A program made the position numbers and the translations under genes. From assembly GCA_021730635.1 (NCBI GenBank), contig JAJNNC010000003.1, forward strand, positions 124,001 to 188,000: DNA of 64,000 nt, read 5' to 3'. This stretch comes from Catalimonadaceae bacterium JC749. GTDB taxonomy: Bacteria; Bacteroidota; Bacteroidia; Cytophagales; Cyclobacteriaceae. The stretch's first letter is position 1; every line of letters starts with the position of its first letter. Of this stretch, positions 45,581 through 54,877 are shown in pieces. The notes under the pieces are model-generated. The model was not told the DNA's origin. It saw only the letters and a program-made list of their open reading frames with translations, and did not search any database.

Positions 45581-47131
45581 TTAAATAAATTTCTTCGAGT
45601 CTTTCCAGGCCTCCTCTATGGGTCGTTTTAAGGTTCTGCAGACAAAGATTGGCAGATTATTTTCATAGGGCATGGCATACTCCGCCTGATGCACCGCTAC
45701 CTGTTCTACCTGTGCGAAAGTCTTCAGATGATCTTCTCGCTCGCCCCCTATAATGATTACTGTTTGTATGTCCGGATCACCATAGCCCCAGATCCAGTAA
45801 TTATTGTGACCGGAAATGACAGGTGGCAGGGGATATTGTTGGCTAAAATGTTCTAAGGCACCTGCTTCTCCATAATTCTGGGCATAGACCCGGGTATGCC
45901 GACGTTCTTCCCCGGGCAACGCCAGGTAGACTTTTGACACATTTTCCGCCATGCTTTCCCAGCCGAACATATCGGCATAAAACTGAGGTAGCTCTGCCAT
46001 CTCTTTCCCCTCTGTATTGGCAGGACCAAATCCTACGATAGCTGCATAACGAATATAAGTTTGTACCGGCAACAGGGGTAGTGCCATAGGCAACAGCCCT
46101 ATCACCAACGACAGGGATATGACCATGGTATAAAAGAGCCATCGCCATCGTTTTGCCACTATTATCTGCTCGAATAAAACACCGCCACCGGCAAAAAGCA
46201 GGGAATAGGCCGGTGCCAGATACTCCGGCTTACTATGCCCATTGATTAAAAGTATGGTCAAAGTTGTGAGAAAGATAAGGCCCAGAATACGGTACGGCTT
46301 GCCGGTAGCCGTCAAAAAGTAAAAGTATAGTCCGCCCAGCCAGAGCGGAAGGGCTCCGGGATTTGGCAAGAGCAACTGTCCCATCAGAAAGTCGCTCCGG
46401 CTGACACCACTGTATTTATAGGTGACCGCATTTTGCATAAACTCCAGGTGTGCCCATTCATGCTGTGCGTTCCAGAAAACAAATGGCAGAAATAGAAGAA
46501 AAGCAATGCCACCGGCTACATAGGGCCAGGGCGTGTACCATTGTTTTCTTAATGGCGTCGCCAATAGCCCGACCAGTAATCCGGCACCAAACCATAAAAA
46601 GCCAATTTTATTGAGCAAACCCAGTCCCATGATCACGCCCAGGATGATCCAACGCTTCGGTGTTGGATTTTCCAACAGGCGCAGCAGCTGGTAGGCAGCC
46701 ACAGACCACAGCAGGATGTCCAGGCTGTTCATAGAATAAAAAGTACCCATGGCCAGAAAAATAGGAGCCATCATCACCGCCAGACAGGCTAGTAGGGTAG
46801 CCAGAGTTCCTCCTCTCAGCTGACGAACCATCAGACCGGTAAAAACAACCGTACCGGCCAGTGCCAAAGCAGGTACCAGCCGGATGACAAACAAAGAATC
46901 GCCAAGAACCGTGCGGACCAGTGCTAAAATAAAAACGGATAAAGGTGGATGGTCTACATACCCCCAGGCCAAATGTTGGCTACAAGCCAGATAATAGAGC
47001 TCATCCCGAAAATAACCATAGGAGGTAAAGGCATTGGCAAAGAGATGCAAAAAGAAAAGGAAGCCGGCCAGGCTCATCAAAATAATATTCTCTCTAACGA
47101 ATGACTTAGCTGGGGCAATGGTTATTTCCAT
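45581..47131 (-). CDS. GT39-type (ArnT/PMT) membrane glycosyltransferase
   Basis: A 516-residue polytopic protein with about 11-12 membrane helices. GYFRDELYYLACSQHLAWGYVDHPP is the conserved luminal D/E loop of the GT39/PMT_2 family, which transfers sugars from polyprenyl-phosphate donors. NGHSKPEYLAPAYSLLFAGGG is another family block. The C-terminal ~150 residues form a soluble domain (YAQNYGEAGALEHF). Substrates are likely protein or lipid acceptors outside the cytoplasm. It overlaps the MBL gene by 10 bp and precedes the ABC ATPase gene by 14 bp. Confidence 0.88.
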   Translation of the reverse strand: MEITIAPAKSFVRENIILMSLAGFLFFLHLFANAFTSYGYFRDELYYLACSQHLAWGYVDHPPLSVFILALVRTVLGDSLFVIRLVPALALAGTVVFTGLMVRQLRGGTLATLLACLAVMMAPIFLAMGTFYSMNSLDILLWSVAAYQLLRLLENPTPKRWIILGVIMGLGLLNKIGFLWFGAGLLVGLLATPLRKQWYTPWPYVAGGIAFLLFLPFVFWNAQHEWAHLEFMQNAVTYKYSGVSRSDFLMGQLLLPNPGALPLWLGGLYFYFLTATGKPYRILGLIFLTTLTILLINGHSKPEYLAPAYSLLFAGGGVLFEQIIVAKRWRWLFYTMVISLSLVIGLLPMALPLLPVQTYIRYAAIVGFGPANTEGKEMAELPQFYADMFGWESMAENVSKVYLALPGEERRHTRVYAQNYGEAGALEHFSQQYPLPPVISGHNNYWIWGYGDPDIQTVIIIGGEREDHLKTFAQVEQVAVHQAEYAMPYENNLPIFVCRTLKRPIEEAWKDSKKFI

Positions 47132-47865
47132 AAACTGGTTTCTTCCTTTCCAAAAATTTCTTTCATCACCTCATTCAGATCCAGCAATGCCTGACGGCAA
47201 TCTCCATTGTAAGAAGAACCATGCATGGTGGCCAGGGTTTTAGGTTGAAGATTGGCCAAATTGGCTAATATCTTTGGCGTTTTGAGCGTGTAAGGTGCGT
47301 AGTCCATTAAAGGGCCCTTTTGATCTTCCAGCATTGCCTCTCTGTGAGCTCCTAAAATATCCTTATCAGTGATGCTGACTACATTTCCATTCTGATGAAA
47401 TAAATCCGAACAGAGCAAAGTTTTCGTGGTTTCTTCGAACATCACGCCTGCATCCCAACCATGAGGGAGGTGCGGGGTTTTGATGAAGCGGTAGGCATGC
47501 TGCCCGGTCTTCAGAACGCCTTCATGCGGTAACCCAACGGCAGGTCTGATGGCAAAGTCTTCTATGTTCACCATGGCGGCTGCCTCACTGCAAACGGCCT
47601 GCGCCTGTGGTGCTATCTGCAGCCATTCGTTGAGGGCACCACATTCGTCCATTTCGAAATGGCTAAACCCAATCCACCTGATTTGAGAGGGTGGAATAAG
47701 CTTGCCCACTGCCTCTTTCAGAACGGGAAACATCATACGCATGCCTGCATGAAAGAGCATGGGTTCCTCATCTTTGATCAGAAAGTGGTTGAATTGCAGA
47801 TTGAATTCGGGCACGAATACAGAAATTCTGTAAATATCAGGTGCTATTTCGGAGATGGCAGCCAT
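47122..47865 (-). CDS. MBL-fold di-iron (ODP-type) protein
   Basis: A 247-residue metallo-beta-lactamase-fold protein. SHFEMDECGALNEW has the H-x-E-x-D motif and FETPHLPHGWD-like IKTPHLPHGWDAGVMFEE the next ligand pair. TLLCSDLFHQNG, ATMHGSSYNGD provide the remaining Asp and His. This Glu-containing pattern is that of flavodiiron/ODP-type oxygen- or sulfide-sensing di-iron proteins, rather than zinc lactamases. ATG 47865 (MAAISEI) is preferred to the TTG at 47925. It heads a unit with GT39, ABC ATPase and permease. Why such a protein would join them is unknown. Confidence 0.78.
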   Translation of the reverse strand: MAAISEIAPDIYRISVFVPEFNLQFNHFLIKDEEPMLFHAGMRMMFPVLKEAVGKLIPPSQIRWIGFSHFEMDECGALNEWLQIAPQAQAVCSEAAAMVNIEDFAIRPAVGLPHEGVLKTGQHAYRFIKTPHLPHGWDAGVMFEETTKTLLCSDLFHQNGNVVSITDKDILGAHREAMLEDQKGPLMDYAPYTLKTPKILANLANLQPKTLATMHGSSYNGDCRQALLDLNEVMKEIFGKEETSLWK

Positions 47866-48007
47866 AGGTGTATATATTGTATCGTGTAGTTCCCCTAAGA
47901 TAGCGATTTGTGCCTTGCTTACCAATGGTTTGGTGAAGAGGTAATTTAGAGTTGACCGTTGGCTAGATAGGATGTAATGTTGACTATCGCTAACTTTTAT
48001 TGATTCA

Positions 48008-49132
48008 TCAGATATTCTCTTGTAAAAACTGGTCTAATTCAACTGGCCGCAGATCTTTTTTTATAATCTTTCCTTCACTGTCTAAAAGGTAGTTAGTAGG
48101 AAATTTATTGATAGAAAGCTTAGAAGACTCCTTCCCATTTCTGTCCCAATATTGAGGCCAAGGAAGCTGATATTTCTCAATAGCCTTTTGCCAATTTTGT
48201 TTATACTTTTCTCTGTCAGTAGATATACCTACAATCTCAAAGCCTTTGTCTTTATATTGTTCATAAGTATCTTTTAAATGGGGAAATTGGACTATGCAGG
48301 GAGCACAGTTGCTATACCAGAAATCAACAAAGGTGTATTTGTTTTCTGAAAAAAGATTTTCATTTATGGGATTATTTTTTACATCTATAACAGTAAAGGA
48401 GGGAAATGGCTTACCCATAGCAAGCATACCTGAAGTGGCTAATTTTTCTGTGAGTACTTTGCCTGCAAAAGTATTTTTAAGTGAATCAGAAAAACGAGCT
48501 AGAATGGCATCAAAAATTTGATTATGGCCATCAAAGCTGAAGAGCTCTATAAATTTCCAAAAGGCTATATAAGAATTAGGATGAACGGAAACATAGTGCA
48601 GCAAATTACTATCACTTTCTACATATATGTCTTTGATTTCCTGTTCCAGAACAAGCTGAATACTGTCAGGTATTTTGTTTTGATAAAACTGCTTTAAGCT
48701 ATCTCTTTTTGCATTGTAAAGTTTTCTTTTGCTGTTTACACGCTCAAAAGCAGCGGCATACTCACCTGTATACTCACTCATAGATTGATTATCTATTACA
48801 GGAACTTCTCTGCTGACATTAATATCCACAGTGACAGACTGGTGACCAGGTTCAATGACAAAAAGACGAGAGATATAATGCTCTCCGTAGCTTAAAGTGA
48901 ATCCCTGTGGATAGGGAATGTAGCCGTTGAAGGAAAAATGATTATTTTTCACTTCAGCAACCAGCTTCTCAACGCCTGCCGGGTAATAATCCTGGTCATA
49001 AAAAAGATGCAATGCTACTACCCCAGTATCTGCATTGATATTTCCTTCAAGGGTAAAAGGCAGCTGTTTTTCCTGAGCAAGAAAAATATGACATTGAAAT
49101 AACAGGATTGTTCCTAACAATAATTTAAGCAT
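48008..49132 (-). CDS. TlpA-like thioredoxin-fold protein with DUF4369-like N-terminus
   Basis: A 374-residue exported protein. The signal peptide MLKLLLGTILLFQCHIFLAQ is followed by a beta-rich N-terminal part of the DUF4369 type (FTLEGNINADTGVVALHLFY) and helices. The C-terminal thioredoxin domain (about 245-370) carries FVDFWYSNCAPCIVQFPHL, a CAPC active site, and the cis-proline FPTNYLLDSEG. In Bacteroidota these proteins reduce periplasmic disulfides, for instance in cytochrome c maturation. It is isolated from other redox genes. Confidence 0.9.
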   Translation of the reverse strand: MLKLLLGTILLFQCHIFLAQEKQLPFTLEGNINADTGVVALHLFYDQDYYPAGVEKLVAEVKNNHFSFNGYIPYPQGFTLSYGEHYISRLFVIEPGHQSVTVDINVSREVPVIDNQSMSEYTGEYAAAFERVNSKRKLYNAKRDSLKQFYQNKIPDSIQLVLEQEIKDIYVESDSNLLHYVSVHPNSYIAFWKFIELFSFDGHNQIFDAILARFSDSLKNTFAGKVLTEKLATSGMLAMGKPFPSFTVIDVKNNPINENLFSENKYTFVDFWYSNCAPCIVQFPHLKDTYEQYKDKGFEIVGISTDREKYKQNWQKAIEKYQLPWPQYWDRNGKESSKLSINKFPTNYLLDSEGKIIKKDLRPVELDQFLQENI

Positions 49133-49429
49133 AGCATTCCTTATAAATTAAACTTCTCTTAAAAGAGATATAGCATTTATCCGTCCAACCTGGTAATGAC
49201 AAACTCTACCTTTAAACCTTTATCACTTTAGCTTCACACAATAAGGGCATAACAATCCTGTTAATCAAACCCATTATGAAAGAAACAATATTGATCAATA
49301 CAGAAGTGTAGTAAGACCTTATCGCGTACAAGGCAATGCAAGCCGGCAAAGGCTATTCAAAAATTATCTAAAGCAGCGAAAGCCCAATAGGATAGCTCCG
49401 AATATACGAACCTTTTATGCTTTGCTACC

Positions 49430-50224
49430 TTACCGTCCTCTGACAGCGGTGATGTACTGCTGAATGTCTTTCTCCAGATCTTTGCTCTGCTCCAGCACTT
49501 TGATAAAAGCACTACCGATAAGGGCTCCATTGGCATAGGTGCAAGCTGTGGAAAAAGTATCATGATTGGAAATACCAAAACCAATGAGCGTCGGATTTTT
49601 TAACTGCATTTTCCGAACCCGTTCGAAATAAGCTACCTGCTCCGGTCTGATCTCACTTTTGGCACCCGTAATGCTGGCGGAAGAAACCATATAAATAAAC
49701 CCATGCGAATGCTCGTCAATCAGGCGGATACGGGCCTCTGAAGTTTGGGGCGTGATCATAAAAATATTGTACAATCCATAAGCCTCAAATATATCTTTAT
49801 ATTCCTTTAGATATTCCTGCATCGGCAGGTCGGGTAGAATCAGAGCATCTATACCCACCTGCTGGCAGTGCCGGCAAAAGTTTTCCACCCCAAACTGCAA
49901 CACGGGATTCATATAGCCCATCAGAATCACAGGAATATTAACCGTCTGACGAACATGCGCTAGCTGCTCAAAAAGCAGCTTGAGTGTCATTCCCTGTTGC
50001 AGTGCCTTTTGGCCACTATGCTGTATGGTAGGCCCATCGGCCAGGGGATCGGAAAAAGGCATACCAATTTCTATCAGGTCGACGCCTGCATTTTCCAGAT
50101 ACTCTGCGATGTGAACGGTATCGTCGCGTCTGGGAAAACCGGCTGTATAATAAATGGAAAGAATGTTATTCTTTTTCTCCTGAAAAATCTGATCTATGCG
50201 GTTGGATAGTTTCGTAACAGACAT
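49430..50224 (-). CDS. trpA: Tryptophan synthase alpha subunit
   Basis: A 264-residue TIM barrel that splits indole-3-glycerol phosphate to indole. VDLIEIGMPFSDPLADGPTIQ has the catalytic Glu (about 50), LILPDLPMQEY the Asp (about 127-131), and FIYMVSSASITGAK the phosphate loop. IGFGISNHDTF and ANGALIGSAFIKVL close the barrel. It lies 66 bp after trpB and is the last gene of the minus-strand trp unit. Confidence 0.96.
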   Translation of the reverse strand: MSVTKLSNRIDQIFQEKKNNILSIYYTAGFPRRDDTVHIAEYLENAGVDLIEIGMPFSDPLADGPTIQHSGQKALQQGMTLKLLFEQLAHVRQTVNIPVILMGYMNPVLQFGVENFCRHCQQVGIDALILPDLPMQEYLKEYKDIFEAYGLYNIFMITPQTSEARIRLIDEHSHGFIYMVSSASITGAKSEIRPEQVAYFERVRKMQLKNPTLIGFGISNHDTFSTACTYANGALIGSAFIKVLEQSKDLEKDIQQYITAVRGR

Positions 50225-50290
50225 GTATACAATAATTTGAATGGGTAACAGTAAAGATTGATCGCTCCGATCATCGGTAGCCTTCCACGA

Positions 50291-51499
50291 TCAGTATTTT
50301 CCCCACTTAATATAAGTCTCTAAATCTTTATCTCCACGGCCCGACAAGCTGATCACTACCACGTCTTCGGGTTTTAAGTCCATGTAATGGAGTGCACCCA
50401 AGGCATGAGCCGACTCGATAGCAGGAATGATACCTTCCAGACGGCTCAGCAAAATACCGGCATCCATGGCTTCATCATCCGTGATACTATAAAAAGTAGC
50501 GCGACCTGTGTCATACAGGTGCGCATGCAGCGGACCGATCCCCGGATAATCCAGACCGGCAGAAATGGAGTAAGGTTCTACCACCTGCCCATCATCGGTC
50601 TGCATCAGCAGGGTTTTGCTGCCATGTAAAATACCGATACGTCCCAAGGCGGTAGTAGCCGCCGACTCACCGGAAGTGATACCATGGCCAGCCGCTTCTG
50701 CGGCAATCAGCTTCACGTCCGGTTCATCCAGAAAATGATAATAAGCACCCGCCGCATTGCTACCCCCTCCTACGCAGGCAATGACATAATCGGGTTGCTC
50801 AGTACCTGTCTGTTCCAGGAGTTGTTGCCTGATTTCCGCACTCACCACCGACTGAAACCGGGCGACCATATCCGGGTAAGGGTGGGGCCCTACCACCGAG
50901 CCAATGATATAGTGGCTGTCTACCGGATAGTTGATCCAGTAGCGCATGGCTTCATTGGTGGCATCTTTCAATGTCTGGTTGCCACTGACAGCTGGAATCA
51001 CTTCTGCCCCCAGAATACGCATACGCTCTACATTGGGTTTCTGACGTTCCATATCCAAAGCACCCATAAATACTTTGCACTCCATCCCCATCAGGGCACA
51101 GACGGTAGCCGTGGCTACCCCATGTTGGCCTGCCCCTGTTTCGGCAATGATAAACTTCTTGTTGAGCTGCCGGGCCAGCAGAATCTGACCGATAGTATTA
51201 TTCACTTTATGAGCACCTGTATGGCAGAGATCTTCTCTTTTCAGGTAAATCTTCGCACCGAATTTTTCCGACAGGCGGTTGGCAAAATACAATGGTGTAG
51301 GACGCCCCACATAGTCTTTCAGCAACTGATGAAAGGCTGCCTGAAAGGAAGGATCCTGCATGATCTGCAGGTAGTTTTCCCGCAGTTCTTCTATATTCGG
51401 ATAAAGCATCTCCGGAATATAGGCACCTCCAAACTTGCCGTAGTAGCCATTTTCATTTACCTGATAGGATGTCTTTTTAAGTTCCTTGACCGCTGCCAT
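50291..51499 (-). CDS. trpB: Tryptophan synthase beta subunit
   Basis: A 402-residue PLP enzyme joining indole and serine. [19 protein letters not shown] contains the Schiff-base lysine, [16 protein letters not shown] the substrate loop with Glu, and [13 protein letters not shown] the phosphate-binding glycines. [16 protein letters not shown]-like and [14 protein letters not shown] segments are family typical. It pairs with trpA as the tryptophan synthase complex. It lies 62 bp after trpF. Confidence 0.97.
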   Translation of the reverse strand: MAAVKELKKTSYQVNENGYYGKFGGAYIPEMLYPNIEELRENYLQIMQDPSFQAAFHQLLKDYVGRPTPLYFANRLSEKFGAKIYLKREDLCHTGAHKVNNTIGQILLARQLNKKFIIAETGAGQHGVATATVCALMGMECKVFMGALDMERQKPNVERMRILGAEVIPAVSGNQTLKDATNEAMRYWINYPVDSHYIIGSVVGPHPYPDMVARFQSVVSAEIRQQLLEQTGTEQPDYVIACVGGGSNAAGAYYHFLDEPDVKLIAAEAAGHGITSGESAATTALGRIGILHGSKTLLMQTDDGQVVEPYSISAGLDYPGIGPLHAHLYDTGRATFYSITDDEAMDAGILLSRLEGIIPAIESAHALGALHYMDLKPEDVVVISLSGRGDKDLETYIKWGKY

Positions 51500-51561
51500 A
51501 AGTGTGAATTAGAATTTGAAGCTTGAAAATTACAAAATCAATGGTTGAGTTAAAAGGGAAT

Positions 51562-52194
51562 CTATGAGAGCTTTTGGATGAGCAGTTTTAATTGATCAAT
51601 ATCTTTAAGTCCGGGTTCAATTTCAAACCGGCTGTTCACATCCACCGCATGCAGGTTGAGATGTTTCAGAGCCTTCAACTGCTCTATATTGTCCAGACTT
51701 ATCCCGCCACTCAGAAAGAAAGGGATTTCATTATCATACTGCCTGAGCTTACTCCAGTCGAAAGCCACACCGTTCCCACCGAGCTGTTGACCCTGGGTAT
51801 CAAAAAGAAAATAGTCTACTAAAGGCTTATAAGGCTCCAGCTGGTTGAAATCAAAAGTGTCGTGTCCGATACTGAATACTTTTGTAATAAGGTATCCCTG
51901 CTCTTTAAGCTGTGCACACTGTTGAGGAGGTTCCTGTCCATGCAGTTGCAGAATGTCCAGCGCATAATCGCTGGCAACCTGCTGAATGTAGTTGGTCGTT
52001 GCATTGACAAAAACGCCCACTTTTTTAATTTTTTTGGGTAGTGACTTTACCTCTTCAGGAGACAGTGAGGTTGCCATATAGCGGGGCGATTTTTCATGAA
52101 AGATAAAGCCCATATACTGAGGCCGGAGCCGGGCTACCTTCTTCATATTGTAGTAGAACTTAATGCCACAGACCTTAAGCTTGAGTGTTTCCAA
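51562..52194 (-). CDS. trpF: Phosphoribosylanthranilate isomerase
   Basis: A 210-residue TIM barrel that converts PRA to CdRP. LKVCGIK carries the catalytic Cys, YMGFIFHEKSPRYM the conserved loop, VGVFVNAT the next strand, LLFDTQGQQLGGNGVAFDW the catalytic Asp loop and PFFLSGGISLDNI the phosphate-binding glycines. No ATG lies ahead of the KVCG strand, so TTG at 52194 (reading METLKLK) is the start. It sits 44 bp after trpC. A pairing of separate trpC and trpF genes is normal in this phylum. Confidence 0.93.
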   Translation of the reverse strand: METLKLKVCGIKFYYNMKKVARLRPQYMGFIFHEKSPRYMATSLSPEEVKSLPKKIKKVGVFVNATTNYIQQVASDYALDILQLHGQEPPQQCAQLKEQGYLITKVFSIGHDTFDFNQLEPYKPLVDYFLFDTQGQQLGGNGVAFDWSKLRQYDNEIPFFLSGGISLDNIEQLKALKHLNLHAVDVNSRFEIEPGLKDIDQLKLLIQKLS

Positions 52195-52238
52195 GGGTAA
52201 AGTTTTTTTGTACTAACAAAAAAGAATCGGCAATTCGT

Positions 52239-53060
52239 TCAGGAGATTTTCTTTTTCATCCCTGCTGTAAGCGCTTGAATAAACTCCCCGCAAGCCTTGG
52301 CCGGATCAGCCTGTTTCATAAAATGTTCTCCCATCAAAAATCCCTGATAACCGTGCTGCAGCAGGCGAATAATATTTTCAGGATCACTGATGCCGCTTTC
52401 AGAAATTTTCACCATGCCTTGCGGCATCAATGCAGCCAACTCTACAGAGGTTTCTATATCCACCGCAAAGGTTTTCAGGTTGCGGTTGTTAACGCCTACT
52501 ACGTCGATGTAAGGGGCAATACGATCATCCAATGCCGTTTTTTTGAGTTCTTCGGCATGGTGAACTTCCAGCAACACCTCCAACCCTATGGCATGGGCAT
52601 GCGTCGCTAGTTGTAAGACCTGCTCCGATGTCAGAATGGCGGCGATCAGCAGAATGGCATCTGCCCCAATGGCTTTGGCTTCCGTAATCTGGTAGGGGTC
52701 AATGGTAAAATCTTTGCGCAGAATAGGACAATCGTTATGCGCACGGGCGATCTTCAGGTTTTCGTCACTGCCCTCAAAAAAATCCTTGTCTGTCAGCACA
52801 GAAAGCGCCACAGCCCCTGCCTGCACATAGCCTGTGGTGGTTTCCTGCACATCGGCTTTGGCATTAATCATCCCTTTGGAAGGAGATTTTCTCTTGAATT
52901 CGGCAATGATGCCGGGAGAACCCGCCAACAAGGCTTGAGAAAGAGAATAGGGCTGACGAGCAAACAAAGCTGTTTTTTCCAGCATATGTACTGGCGTCTG
53001 TGCTCTTCTTTCAGCCAACTCCTCTTTTTTACGGGCTACTATAGTTTCTAAAATATTCAT
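52239..53060 (-). CDS. trpC: Indole-3-glycerol-phosphate synthase
   Basis: A 273-residue TIM barrel that closes the indole ring. PGIIAEFKRKSPSKGMINA has the phosphate and catalytic lysine loop. ILRKDFTIDPYQI carries the catalytic Lys, VDVVGVNNRNLKTF the general acid/base Glu-Asn region, and HGYQGFLMGEHFM the closing strand. It opens the visible trpC-F-B-A order. The usual trpE, trpG and trpD genes are not upstream in this window, since the divergent arginine deiminase-family gene lies there. Confidence 0.95.
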   Translation of the reverse strand: MNILETIVARKKEELAERRAQTPVHMLEKTALFARQPYSLSQALLAGSPGIIAEFKRKSPSKGMINAKADVQETTTGYVQAGAVALSVLTDKDFFEGSDENLKIARAHNDCPILRKDFTIDPYQITEAKAIGADAILLIAAILTSEQVLQLATHAHAIGLEVLLEVHHAEELKKTALDDRIAPYIDVVGVNNRNLKTFAVDIETSVELAALMPQGMVKISESGISDPENIIRLLQHGYQGFLMGEHFMKQADPAKACGEFIQALTAGMKKKIS

Positions 53061-53079
53061 CCGTCAGTTGATTTGAACG

Positions 53080-53087
53080 CAAAGGTA
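53080..53087 (-). promoter_or_regulatory. Predicted -7 element of the trpCFBA unit
   Basis: On the minus strand TACCTTTG is a perfect TAnnTTTG 19 bases before the trpC ATG at 53060, with no good -33 TTTG. It implies a 5' leader of only ~12 nt, too short for a leader-peptide attenuator. Confidence 0.4.
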
Positions 53088-53181
53088 GCAAAATAGCCGT
53101 GAATGAGAGAAGGATAGCTTAAGTGAATGTGAGAATGTTTGAAGGGGTGAAGGATACTTTTATTGTAAAGCAGAACGCAAA

Positions 53182-53277
53182 ACACTAAACTATAAACTTA
53201 GAACCTAGAACTTAGAACCTAGAACTTAGAACCCAGAACTTAGAACCCAGAACTATAAACTCAAAACTCAGAACTTT
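53182..53277. repeat. Degenerate 14-bp tandem repeat
   Basis: Seven head-to-tail units of 14 bp, with consensus acttagaaccyaga. The four central copies (53196-53251) are nearly identical. The flanking copies at 53182-53195 and 53252-53277 are diverged. The repeat lies between the divergent trpC and arginine deiminase-family promoters. Confidence 0.8.
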
Positions 53278-53295
53278 ACTTTCACCAGAATCTGT

Positions 53296-53303
53296 TATTT
53301 TTG
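53296..53303 (+). promoter_or_regulatory. Predicted -7 element of the arginine deiminase-family gene
   Basis: TATTTTTG (53296-53303) is a perfect TAnnTTTG, 62 bases ahead of the ATG at 53366. A TTTA at 53275-53278 may be a weak -33 but is spaced 17 bases. Confidence 0.35.
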
Positions 53304-53365
53304 TAAAACAGTCTCTTTAAAAAGCATAGCATTTTATATTCAAAAACAACATTAAACCATTTTGT

Positions 53366-54853
53366 ATGAGTCATAATATTCGTGTCACCTCAGAAATCGG
53401 CAGGCTCAGGCGACTTCTCATCCACAGTCCGGATGCGGGCATCGGAAAAATCGTTCCCCGTATCAAAGACCAGCTCCTCTACGATGATATCGTGTATCTG
53501 GAAAAAATGCAGGAAGAATACAGCGAATACCTGAAAGTGCTGTTGTGTTTTCTCGACCAGGACAAGATCAAAGGCAAAGCCCGGGACCCCCAGTATCGGC
53601 AGGCATCCTACGACAATAACTTCGATTCGGATTGTGTGCTCACCATTGAGCAGTCTTTGGTTAGGATTTTGAAAAACATAGATGTAAAGTACCTGCTGAT
53701 CCCTTCGGTGTGTGCTATCGAAAAATGTGGGTTAAAAGTACAGAAAAGATTGCTGGAAACGCCTGCGGAAGAACTGGCTAAAACACTGATCACCGGCATT
53801 GTCAAAGAGGAAGATGGAAAAGAAACTTTTATCTTCGCCCCTATCCCCAACCTGATCTTTACCCGTGACATAGGCATCACCATTCATGATCACATCTTGC
53901 TCAATAAACCTTATGAGCCAGCCAGAAACCGGGAATCCCTGTTGTTCAAATACATTGCCCATTTCGAGCTGCTGGATCAGTCTACCAAAGATGATCCCGA
54001 CCGGCTGGCCGACCGGGTCATAGAATTACGGGAACAGAACCTGTTTTTCTTCGCCACAGAAGAGGAGAGAAAACTGAAGAACGTATCCATTGAGGGAGGC
54101 GATGTGATGATGATCAGTCCGGGACACCTGCTGGTTGGTTTGAGCGAACGTACTTCCGCCATGGCTACCGATTATCTGATTGAAGAGGTTTTTGGGCGAA
54201 ATATCGTCCAGAAGGTTTCGGTGATCAAAATACCTCAACGCCGGGCTTATATGCACATTGACACCGTCTTTACGCAGGTACGCAAAGATTTATGGATTTT
54301 ATTCAGCCCTTTCTCCAAGAAAGAGATTACAGGGAGAATCAAGAACTTTGACTTTGCCGGACACCTGTCGCCGGTGCACACCGAACCGGTTTACAATGTG
54401 GAGATTACCCAGTTTATCCGCGTGCCGGAACGGCATAGAAACTACAGCGTTACGGTCAACCGATTCGACTATCTGGATGACCTCTTCGAGCAAATCAGCC
54501 AGGAAGACTTTGGCGCCGAACGTTGTGAAATCATTCCCTGTGCCGGAGGTGTATTTCCCTACAGTGAAAGGGAACAGTGGACCGACGCCTGTAATTTCCT
54601 GGCGATCCGTGAAGGGGTGGTCATCGGCTACGACCGTAATATTAAAACAGAAGAAGAATTCAGAAAAAGAGGCTTTGCCGTGATGCGTTCTGCCGATATC
54701 ATAGCGCAGGTAGAACAGGGCAAAGACATTGACGAAGTGGTAACGGGCGATACCCTCATTCTGCTGCCTTCGGCAGAATTGTCGCGTGCCCGGGGCGGTA
54801 CCCACTGTATGAGTATGCCTCTGTGGCGGGATGATGTACCCGTATGGGTCTGA
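53366..54853 (+). CDS. Arginine deiminase family (guanidino-modifying) protein
   Basis: A 495-residue protein of the amidinotransferase/arginine deiminase fold. RLRRLLIHSPDAGIG opens it, and IPNLIFTRDIGITI has the substrate-binding FTRD. SIEGGDVMMISPGHLLVGLSERT and AYMHIDTVFTQV carry the Glu/Asp and His of the active site. ARGGTHCMSMPLWRDD holds the nucleophilic Cys in the expected GGxxCM motif. It should hydrolyse arginine to citrulline or act on a related guanidino compound. At 495 residues it is longer than common bacterial ArcA (~410). No arcB or arcC is near, so I give no symbol. Confidence 0.82.
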   Translation: MSHNIRVTSEIGRLRRLLIHSPDAGIGKIVPRIKDQLLYDDIVYLEKMQEEYSEYLKVLLCFLDQDKIKGKARDPQYRQASYDNNFDSDCVLTIEQSLVRILKNIDVKYLLIPSVCAIEKCGLKVQKRLLETPAEELAKTLITGIVKEEDGKETFIFAPIPNLIFTRDIGITIHDHILLNKPYEPARNRESLLFKYIAHFELLDQSTKDDPDRLADRVIELREQNLFFFATEEERKLKNVSIEGGDVMMISPGHLLVGLSERTSAMATDYLIEEVFGRNIVQKVSVIKIPQRRAYMHIDTVFTQVRKDLWILFSPFSKKEITGRIKNFDFAGHLSPVHTEPVYNVEITQFIRVPERHRNYSVTVNRFDYLDDLFEQISQEDFGAERCEIIPCAGGVFPYSEREQWTDACNFLAIREGVVIGYDRNIKTEEEFRKRGFAVMRSADIIAQVEQGKDIDEVVTGDTLILLPSAELSRARGGTHCMSMPLWRDDVPVWV

Positions 54854-54877
54854 TCCGCCACGGCAGCAGCCTACTGT

